Positions 51,422 to 57,352 of a stretch of 57,352 nt of DNA are shown here, one piece after another. The notes under the pieces are model-generated. The model did not search any database and was not told the origin of the DNA. It saw nothing but the letters and a program-made list of their open reading frames with translations. The stretch is from Treponema sp. (GTDB lineage: Bacteria > Spirochaetota > Spirochaetia > Treponematales > Treponemataceae): assembly GCA_024690865.1 (NCBI GenBank), contig JAILON010000153.1, forward strand, positions 1 through 57,352, in the 5' to 3' direction. Position numbers and translations under genes: made by a program. Positions within the stretch are counted from its first letter, which is position 1, and each line of letters begins with the position of its first letter.

Positions 51422-53211
51422 TACGCAATCCTCCAGCCTGCAATTTCCTGTGATATTGACTGCACCTGTGTGCGAAGCCCTTCGAGTTTTCTTGTGTTTT
51501 CCTCTGCTGCCTGCGCTGACGAAACCTTGTCCTGCATAGCCTTTTCAAGCTCCTGCTGCTGGCTTGAAAGCATTTCTTCATATCGAGCACGAACCTGTTC
51601 AATCATTCCGCCGACCTGCTGCTGAAGAATGTCCGGAAGCTCCATGCGGAGCTTGCTCTTTATCTGCGGGAAAACTTCACCCGAGAGTTTGCTGCGGATT
51701 TGAGTTTCCACGTTGCCGTTCTTCATCTTCTGCACTCCCAAACCGAGCAGGCCGCCGAGAACTGTTGGAAGCAGTACAAAAACAGCACCAAGGATTGGGT
51801 TAATTGCAGTTGCTGTGACTCCCAGTGCTGTTGCAACAGTTGAGGCAATTGGAGTTGCAAGCGCAGTACTCAATCCAACTCCAAAACTTGCACCCAATCC
51901 AGCTCCTGACATAGCGTTTGCAATAGACGGTATTTTTGATTTTCCTGACGGAATAAATGTCATCAGAGTCTTGAACGAATCCTGCATCGTCCCTACGATT
52001 TTGTCCGTATAGTTCAGGTCGATGTCCATGTCCCTGAATGCCTCGGAAAGATTCTTTACAGAATCAGAAAAGTCAGCGACAATACTGTCGTTCACCTCGC
52101 CAATGCGCTGCTGCATGGACTGCACGAGGGAAGAGCGCACAATCTCGTTCAAAAGATGCTCAACATTCGACTTTGCCATGACCGCTGACACAATCTCGCC
52201 TTCGGCATTGCTCAGGGCATCGCCGACATCGTTTATAATATTGTTCACCATAGAGCCTGAATAGCGGCTCTTCATGTGCTGTATATCGCTTTCCGATGTG
52301 GACTTAATCTTTTCTATGCTGCGCCTGATTTCATCTTCCGCATCCTGAATCTTGCCCGCATCTACTTTTGAAGCCTTTATCTGATAGTTCAGACCTTCGA
52401 GCACCGACAGGCAGGATTCGTTTGTCGCCGAAAAGTACAGGCCCTTGAAAAGCGCGTTTATGTCTATTCCGGCAAGACATTCGGTGACGCTTTTCGCATC
52501 CGTATTGTCTATTGCGCTCACCGAGATTCCGCACCCGAACTCGTCAGAAAGGATGTCCTCGCATATTTGTTTTACCTCTGCAACTTTTGACGGCTGCTCA
52601 ACATCCGCATTTGAAAGAAACAGCGAGAATTTGCGTCCAAGCCTGTCTATTTCGCGCAGGCGGTTTAAAAGAGAACGCTGAATTGTACCGTCTGTAACCT
52701 TCATGAGCACAATGTAGAAAATCCCCTTGTCCAGGTATTCGAGGATAGCCTTGTTGTGCTGGGCTTTTGGAGCTTCAAAACCCGGCATATCCACAAGAAC
52801 AAGCGGTTCTATGCTTTTGAGCTGCTGGTTGTTCAGATACACGCGGGCAGAACGGAACTTGTCCGCATCAGATGTGAGCTGATTCATCTGCGATATTTCG
52901 TAGCGGGTTGCACTTCCGTCTTCTGAGATTCCTTCCGCATATTCCTCGCCGTCGGTGTAGTGCAGTTCCGTTGCGAGAGAAGTTTCCGGTGTAATAGCTA
53001 CAGGCAGGACATTCTGCTGCAAGATGGTGTTAATCATCGTTGACTTTCCAGAGCTGAACTCGCCAATGACGGGAACAAGAAGTTTCTGCCCTGCGACGCT
53101 CTGTTGAATTGCTTCAATTTTCTCTGCCTTATCTTTGGCAAGAGCACCTTCCATTGCAACCGTATGCAGTCTGTCACATACATCCAACACTTCGTCCTGT
53201 GCTTTTATCAT
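51421..53211 (-). CDS. First dynamin-like GTPase, with hydrophobic membrane segment (596 aa)
   Basis: P-loop GEFSSGKST (50-58), DMPG (141-144) and SNAD (200-203) in place of NKxD. Helical middle domain, then about 65 residues (435-500) of hydrophobic Gly/Ala/Val sequence (SGAGLGASFGVGLSTALATP; GAVFVLLPTVLGGLLGLGVQ), a paddle-like membrane insertion of the bacterial dynamin type, and a coiled-coil tail (RARYEEMLSSQQQELEKAMQ). First gene of the minus cluster, after AGGAG. Similar to LeoA/BDLP proteins, which remodel membranes; three in a row with different lengths suggests a hetero-oligomer. Confidence 0.9.
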   Translation of the reverse strand: MIKAQDEVLDVCDRLHTVAMEGALAKDKAEKIEAIQQSVAGQKLLVPVIGEFSSGKSTMINTILQQNVLPVAITPETSLATELHYTDGEEYAEGISEDGSATRYEISQMNQLTSDADKFRSARVYLNNQQLKSIEPLVLVDMPGFEAPKAQHNKAILEYLDKGIFYIVLMKVTDGTIQRSLLNRLREIDRLGRKFSLFLSNADVEQPSKVAEVKQICEDILSDEFGCGISVSAIDNTDAKSVTECLAGIDINALFKGLYFSATNESCLSVLEGLNYQIKASKVDAGKIQDAEDEIRRSIEKIKSTSESDIQHMKSRYSGSMVNNIINDVGDALSNAEGEIVSAVMAKSNVEHLLNEIVRSSLVQSMQQRIGEVNDSIVADFSDSVKNLSEAFRDMDIDLNYTDKIVGTMQDSFKTLMTFIPSGKSKIPSIANAMSGAGLGASFGVGLSTALATPIASTVATALGVTATAINPILGAVFVLLPTVLGGLLGLGVQKMKNGNVETQIRSKLSGEVFPQIKSKLRMELPDILQQQVGGMIEQVRARYEEMLSSQQQELEKAMQDKVSSAQAAEENTRKLEGLRTQVQSISQEIAGWRIA

Positions 53212-53231
53212 ACATAATCTCCTATCTAATC

Positions 53232-53241
53232 GTTTATAAAC
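53232..53241. promoter_or_regulatory. Possible operator palindrome before the GTPase operon
   Basis: GTTTATAAAC, a perfect 10-bp palindrome 21 bases before the first GTPase start codon and downstream of the predicted promoter. Candidate site for the divergent XRE regulator; weak. Confidence 0.3.
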
Positions 53242-53331
53242 TTATACCATCATCAGAAGAAAAACTCTTATCCTGGCAAGCTAAATTTCCCTCCTGCCAG
53301 ACTTCCTGCAAATTTTCTTCAGATAGCAGGG

Positions 53332-53360
53332 ATTATAGTACATTTTGGTAATAATTTCTA
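53332..53360 (-). promoter_or_regulatory. Promoter of the GTPase cluster
   Basis: On the minus strand TAGAAA (53355-53360), a 17-base spacer and TATAAT (53332-53337); leader of about 110 bases before the ATG at 53211. The leader contains a CTGGCA/TGCCAG inverted repeat (53274-53299). Confidence 0.55.
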
Positions 53361-53410
53361 TAAGCAGCGGTATTTGATTGCAAACTTTGCCCCCCATTAG
53401 ACTGGAAAAT

Positions 53411-53731
53411 ATGAAGGACGACAAGAACTCATACGCTGAGGACGATAAAGAGGCGGAGCTGGAGGCGGACAAGGTCGGCGAAAGGATATACAGAATCAGG
53501 ACGATGAAGAAGCTGAGCCAGATGGAGGTAGCCTACGAGGCAGGCATTTCGCAGGGATTCCTCGCGATGGTTGAAACCAAACGCAAGCACCCGAACCTCG
53601 TCACCGTCTTCAAGCTGGCCAAAGCCCTCAAGGTAAGCCCCGCCGTGCTCGTCTCGGACAAGGACGGCGATGTGTCCAAGCGCGAGAAGGCCAAGCAGGA
53701 GATAATCGACCTGATACAGAAGAGCCTGTAA
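53411..53731 (+). CDS. XRE-family transcriptional regulator, divergent from the GTPase cluster
   Basis: 106 residues from the ATG at 53411 (a TTG at 53378 lacks a ribosome site). Lambda-repressor-like HTH: IYRIRTMKKLSQMEVAYEAG, then ISQGFLAMVETKRKHPNLVT and FKLAKALKVSPAVLV. Charged N-terminal tail (MKDDKNSYAEDDKEAELEAD) and a short C-terminal helix. Divergent placement 200 bases from the first GTPase suggests it represses that operon and its own gene. Could be the induction switch for the cluster. Confidence 0.85.
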   Translation: MKDDKNSYAEDDKEAELEADKVGERIYRIRTMKKLSQMEVAYEAGISQGFLAMVETKRKHPNLVTVFKLAKALKVSPAVLVSDKDGDVSKREKAKQEIIDLIQKSL

Positions 53732-53835
53732 AGCCCCTGCCTGACGGTATTGGGGCGCAAATTTATCCAGAAAGCTTATAAAACACGGACCACGGCGGGA
53801 AGCAGGAAGACCTAGCGCAAAAATCCCAGTGGTTA

Positions 53836-53841
53836 TATAAT
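53836..53841 (+). promoter_or_regulatory. -10 element next to the UvrD-like start codon
   Basis: TATAAT at 53836-53841 ends 8 bases before the ATG at 53850; no Shine-Dalgarno sequence. Predicted near-leaderless start; no convincing -35. Confidence 0.5.
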
Positions 53842-53849
53842 TTATATCC

Positions 53850-56033
53850 ATGAAGAACGAAACTCCAACTGCGGAGCAGGTCAAGAGGCTCCAGTCATTG
53901 CAGGGTGTGGATGCTGGTGTATTCACGCTGGCGGTATTCTCGGCGATCGAGGCCTATTTCAGGGAGACTCTGGGCAGTGATGCGGACAACAGCACCACGT
54001 TCCACGAGCTTGTGGATATGTTCCGGGAGCTGCATTCCCGCCGTACCCCAAAAGAATACAGGCTGTTCCGCGACATCAACCAGAGCCACAGAAGCACGAA
54101 CTACGTCAGGCACAACTTCGGGAACCTCTCGGCGGAGGAGGCGAACGGAGCCGTATACCTGCTCAAGGAGCTGGCAGCCACATTCTGCCTGCCGAATCAG
54201 GAGCGAATTGCTGCCCTATCGAAGGGACTGAACCTGTGGGACGAACGGAAAAGCCCGGCCGAGACAGCAGCGGAGCTGGAGAAGGCCAACCGCGAGATAG
54301 AACGGCTTGCCAGGCTGAACGGCGACATGGCGGAGAAGGCCGCGCAGTTTGACGCGAACCGGAAGGAGCTGGAGCGCCTTGAGTCGCAGCTGCGAGCCGT
54401 CAGGATTGACTACGAGCAGCAGATTGAGCGTGGTAGGAAGGACAAGGAGAAGATAGACAAGCTGAGGCTGAAGAAGCACCTTGCAGAGGAAGAAGGACGC
54501 AGGGCGCAGAAGGAGCTGCGGGAACAGCTCTCAAAGCTCTCGGATGCGGAGGCTTACATAGAGAACCTTCGCCGCATGGCAAGCTACACGAGGACCCGCT
54601 ACGACTATGAGCAGGGGCTTGTCCGTCTGACGGCAGAACAGGAGTCCATCATCGCCCAGGTGGATTTCGGACAGGACTTCCTTGTAAAGGGGAGCGCAGG
54701 CACGGGGAAATCGCTTGTCCTGCTCAAGACGCTGGAGAAACTGCTTTCGGAGAACGATGAACGACCATCTGCAGAGCGGAACTCAGTGGCCCTCATAACG
54801 TTCAGCCGGAGCCTGGAGAAATACAACCGCTACATCGCGCGTCTTATGAACATAAAAGCTGCGTCCGGCACCGGGAACTGCGGCGGTATGGCAGATGACA
54901 TGATAACGACGTCGGAGGGCTTCCTCGGCAGGATTCTCAAGGATGCATTCCCCGGCATAAAGGCAGGTTACGGGAACGAGAGGTGCCTTGAGGACTCTCC
55001 CTGCGTCAGGGACAATCCGCTCGGCAAGGAAATCTGGGCGGAACTGGACAGGCTTATCCTGCCGGGCTTCGTTTCGCGGAAGGAATACTGCGGCGGTGAA
55101 ATCAGCCGGACAGAACTGAAGAAGCCGCTCGATTCCGTAATGCGCGGGAAGGTCTGGGAAGCTGTGGAAGCGATCTTCGCGGAGTGGGACAAGCGCGAGA
55201 TTCAGCCGGTTTCCTACCTGACCTACAGGCTGCTGCAAAAAATCGGCAACGGGGAATATGCCATCCCGGAAGAGCTGAAGGTTGACTATCTCTTCGTGGA
55301 CGAGGCGCAGGATCTGGCGGCGGCTTCACTCCGTGTGCTCAGGAGTGCCACCAGAAAGAGCATGATACTTGCGGGCGACGGCGACCAGTCCGTCTTCCAG
55401 CCGGGCTTCACGTGGAGCAGAGCCGGTATAGACGTTGAAGGCAGCACGAGGACGCTCCACATAAACTTCAGGAGCACAGACCAGATAAACGCCGCCGCGG
55501 AACGGTACCGTGCGCTCATCAAAGGATGCGACACAGGAAGCGCACCGCAGACATTCCGTATGGGGCCTCCCGTGGAGCTGAACGAGGACGGAACACAGGA
55601 AGAATCTTTCTCCCGCATGGTCGGGACAGTGAGGCTGTGCGTGGATCTGCTGGGCTACGAGCCTGAGAACATTTGCCTCATCGCACCGCAGAAACGCCAG
55701 CTGGACAGGCTTCAGTCCATCCTGAAAGACACGCTTGGACTGGAGGGCGAGGCTGTGAATTCAGACGGCTTCGACTTCGCAAGGCCGGGGATAATCCGCC
55801 TCGCAACGACACAGAGCTGCAAGGGACTGGACTTCCCCGTGGTGCTCCTCTACATAGACCATAGGGCTCATTTTCTTGACGCGCTTGACGAGGGGGTAGC
55901 AGACAGGATGAACCGCAACATGATATACACTGCCATGACGCGTGGTATAGAGCTGCTGCACGTGTTCATGCCACGGAGCGTCTCCGAGGGGCCGGTCGGC
56001 GACCTCAAGAAGGTGCTGAAAGGCGGGGCATAA
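53850..56033 (+). CDS. UvrD-like superfamily 1 helicase with HEPN-like N-terminal domain
   Basis: 727 residues. N-terminal 125 residues are helical with RSTNYVRH (81-88), an R-x6-H spacing as in HEPN RNase domains, though the assignment is tentative. A long coiled coil spans about 136-245. The helicase core has Walker A GSAGTGKS (281-288), LFVDEAQDL, AGDGDQSVF, and motifs V-VI TQSCKGLDFPVVLLY and YTAMTRGIELLHV, the UvrD/Rep arrangement. Coupled nuclease-like and helicase domains recur in defence proteins. It follows the XRE regulator by 118 bases on the same strand but has its own -10 beside the start. Confidence 0.82.
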   Translation: MKNETPTAEQVKRLQSLQGVDAGVFTLAVFSAIEAYFRETLGSDADNSTTFHELVDMFRELHSRRTPKEYRLFRDINQSHRSTNYVRHNFGNLSAEEANGAVYLLKELAATFCLPNQERIAALSKGLNLWDERKSPAETAAELEKANREIERLARLNGDMAEKAAQFDANRKELERLESQLRAVRIDYEQQIERGRKDKEKIDKLRLKKHLAEEEGRRAQKELREQLSKLSDAEAYIENLRRMASYTRTRYDYEQGLVRLTAEQESIIAQVDFGQDFLVKGSAGTGKSLVLLKTLEKLLSENDERPSAERNSVALITFSRSLEKYNRYIARLMNIKAASGTGNCGGMADDMITTSEGFLGRILKDAFPGIKAGYGNERCLEDSPCVRDNPLGKEIWAELDRLILPGFVSRKEYCGGEISRTELKKPLDSVMRGKVWEAVEAIFAEWDKREIQPVSYLTYRLLQKIGNGEYAIPEELKVDYLFVDEAQDLAAASLRVLRSATRKSMILAGDGDQSVFQPGFTWSRAGIDVEGSTRTLHINFRSTDQINAAAERYRALIKGCDTGSAPQTFRMGPPVELNEDGTQEESFSRMVGTVRLCVDLLGYEPENICLIAPQKRQLDRLQSILKDTLGLEGEAVNSDGFDFARPGIIRLATTQSCKGLDFPVVLLYIDHRAHFLDALDEGVADRMNRNMIYTAMTRGIELLHVFMPRSVSEGPVGDLKKVLKGGA

Positions 56034-56039
56034 GTCCTG

Positions 56040-56198
56040 ATGGATTTTATACCGGGGGCTGGAATCTCGCATGTCTTCCTTGGTTATGACGGTTCTCAAG
56101 CCGGCAGAAGCCTTGAACGTGCGAATTTCAGCTTTTATGGAGTGGACAGCGATACTGGCCGAGAGGAGAAAAAGAAGCAGATAATTGAGGTGATTTAA
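56040..56198 (+). CDS. Short frame after the UvrD-like gene (52 aa)
   Basis: A 52-codon frame beginning MDFIPGAGISHVFLGYDGSQ 6 bases after the helicase stop, continuing with a Gly/Asp-rich stretch and a basic end (REEKKKQIIEVI). It could be a coupled small protein or a remnant; no ribosome site or family is visible. Low confidence. Confidence 0.3.
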   Translation: MDFIPGAGISHVFLGYDGSQAGRSLERANFSFYGVDSDTGREEKKKQIIEVI

Positions 56199-56607
56199 AA
56201 AGAGATGTGACCTTTTTATGATTCGCCAAAACCGTGACAGGTTTTGACGAGACAATTTTTTTCAAGCTTCCCGTAAAATGACGGGGAGATGCTGTTTTTG
56301 TCGGATTTCATGCTTGCTGATATTTTGGGTGAGGAACTATTATTTATTGAGCCCCCTCCCCATACTGCTCTATACGCAGTTTGACCAGCGCAGAATACAT
56401 TGCAAAAACATGAATAGTTCCGCAGGGAATGTAGAAAACAGTATGTAAACAGCGGTATAAACAATAACAATGTCAAAATCTTGACAGAAAGGCTGTATTC
56501 TTATATGATAAAATTTCAATCACAGTTAAGCAAATCCTTGTGTTACAAGGATTTGTCTTTCAGCCCCAACAGATTTCCCCGTTGGCATTCAGAGACGGGG
56601 TTTACTA
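56199..56607. other. Right end of the island, no recognised gene
   Basis: AT-rich at first; contains the palindrome pair (56531-56554), a CCCCGT/ACGGGG inverted pair (56574-56600), and then the junction repeat. A minus frame of 86 codons at 56216-56476 has no domain and no ribosome site and is not called. Confidence 0.6.
56531..56554. other. Palindrome near right island end (possible recombinase binding site)
   Basis: AAATCCTTGT-GTT-ACAAGGATTT, a 10-bp perfect stem; shares 19 of 24 positions with 25054-25077 in direct orientation. Lies 53 bases inside the junction repeat and contains the stop codon of the LRR frame. Confidence 0.55.
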
Positions 56608-56615
56608 CTGCCAGG
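56608..56615. repeat. attR-like junction, core CTGCCAGG
   Basis: Copy of the 8-bp repeat at 25029-25036; LRR coding resumes on its right side in the minus direction. Confidence 0.75.
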
Positions 56616-57352
56616 CTCGTCAGATCGGGCATGCTGCCGATGAAAAGCTTCTGGAGTCCTGCTGGCAAGCTCAGCCCCGACCAGTCCGTTACGCCGCTGC
56701 AATTGCTGAGATTGAGCTCTTGAAGTCCTGTTGGCAACGACAGCGCCGACACATCCGTTATGCCCGTACCGTAGAGGTTCAGCTTTGTCACCGTGCTGGG
56801 GATCTCCGGCGGAACAACCAAATTGCTCCTATAGCTTAAATCTACAGGGTTGACACCTTCCGCTATCTCGACTTCCGACAAGTCTACGAATACGCTTGAG
56901 TTATTGGACAATGCACTTCTAAGCGTAGAGATGTCCGCTGTTGAGGTCAGCGGGGCGGTCAGCATAATCTTCACAGGCTTGTCCGCGCTGGTTCCGAGTA
57001 TGGAGGCGAGGCCGGTGCGCAAATCCGCAAGGGCAAAGCTGTATATTGCCTCAAAGCCTATGTTCTTGGTGTAACAAGCGGTGCCGTCGTAGCTTGCCGT
57101 CAGCCTGACGGTGGCCGTGCCCAAGCTGCCGCTGACCGTGGTGCTGTCGCCGCTTGCCGCGCTTATGTCGATGTTCGTGCTGCCGCCGGGCGTGGCGGGG
57201 GCGCATGCCCAGATGTAACCGCACCGTCCGTCAGGGCAACGGCCATGTCGCCCACCTGCCACTCGTAGCTCGCGCCCGAAAGGGACGGGAGCCCTGCGAA
57301 CGAGGCGGTCATCGTCGTGGAATCCGTGGCCGCGTCCGTGATGACGGCGGCT
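56608..57352 (-). pseudogene. BspA-like LRR surface protein, 5' part, truncated by island and frameshifted
   Basis: The minus-strand frame gives an Ig-like or beta-sandwich start (SFAGLPSLSGASYEWQVGD near the window edge), a domain with NIDISAASGDSTTVSGSLGT, then LRRs (STVTKLNLYGTGITDVSALS; LQELNLSNCSGVTDWSGLSL; MPDLTSLA) up to the junction. A single-base frameshift separates the two parts near 57215-57222: the edge frame (…MAVALTDGA) does not continue into YIWACAPATPGG, which is one base out. After CTGCCAGG the frame enters island sequence and stops within the palindrome (56543). Its 3' half is at 24241-25036. The start lies beyond the window. Confidence 0.8.

Larger units (their letters stand above)
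25029..56615. mobile_element. 31.6-kb integrated genomic island splitting an LRR gene
   Basis: Bounded by 8-bp direct repeats CTGCCAGG at 25029-25036 and 56608-56615. The flanks, joined at the repeat, give one in-frame LRR sequence, which shows insertion directly. A tyrosine recombinase gene starts 121 bases inside the left end. Palindromic 24-bp near-identical sequences, CAAAT-N-CTTGT-NN-TACAAG-NN-TTT, lie inside both ends (25054-25077 and 56531-56554; 19 of 24 shared) and may be recombinase binding sites. Contents: recombination genes, ArdC, two recombinases, a possible replication protein, and defence-like cargo. No relaxase, coupling protein or type IV secretion genes were recognised. Confidence 0.85.

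Noticed and set aside
56216..56476. 86-codon minus frame at the island's right end
   Set aside because: Hydrophobic start but no ribosome site and no domain support.
25037..56607. Conjugation genes in the island
   Set aside because: No relaxase, coupling ATPase or type IV secretion protein recognised; called an integrated island only.

Overview
The window looks like a chromosome segment of a treponeme-like spirochaete. This is inferred from gene content, not from a marker gene: a giant SpiroCoCo-type coiled-coil protein, a CarD regulator directly coupled to a fused IspD-IspF enzyme, and BspA-like leucine-rich-repeat (LRR) surface proteins. The flanking chromosome is GC-rich. No rRNA, tRNA or CRISPR array was seen.

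Chromosomal part, 1-25036: end of a HAD phosphatase; a 3283-residue coiled-coil membrane-anchored protein; carD-ispDF (minus); a GT2 glycosyltransferase; a minus-strand operon ugd-uxs-gtrB-like that makes UDP-glucuronate, converts it to UDP-xylose and may move sugar onto a polyprenyl carrier; a four-gene RbsABC-type sugar ABC importer with a clear promoter, a palindromic operator candidate and a terminator; an Rpn-family nuclease gene broken by a cluster of hairpins; a RelB/DinJ antitoxin followed by a decapitated YoeB toxin; and the 3' part of an LRR gene.

Mobile element, about 25037-56607: a 31.6-kb island has split that LRR gene. The 8-bp sequence CTGCCAGG stands exactly at both points where LRR homology stops, and joining the two outer sequences restores an in-frame LRR repeat. 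The 5' part of the gene resumes at 56608. The left arm carries a tyrosine recombinase beside the boundary, ArdC antirestriction, a ComM-like AAA+ ATPase, a single-strand-annealing protein, a PD-(D/E)XK exonuclease and SSB, then a second recombinase. The middle has an AT-rich repeat region beside a possible replication-initiation protein. No conjugation machinery or relaxase was recognised, so it looks mobilisable or merely integrative.

The right arm is lower in GC and holds cargo that reads as defence: a SNF2-type helicase with a membrane-segment partner, an Rpn nuclease, a HEPN-like/UvrD helicase, and a roughly 12-kb minus-strand cluster (41017-53211). That cluster begins with three consecutive, translationally coupled dynamin-like GTPases, followed by small proteins that nearly all carry the same CxxC...CxxC zinc ribbon, fused variously to a starch-binding-like domain, ankyrin repeats or membrane helices. 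After an internal terminator come an LRAT-fold protein and small acidic or membrane proteins. A divergent XRE regulator sits at its head. I do not recognise this assembly as a named system; it is the most interesting part of the window.

Several genes on both chromosome and island have a -10 hexamer ending only 6-9 bases before the start codon and no Shine-Dalgarno sequence, suggesting leaderless transcripts.
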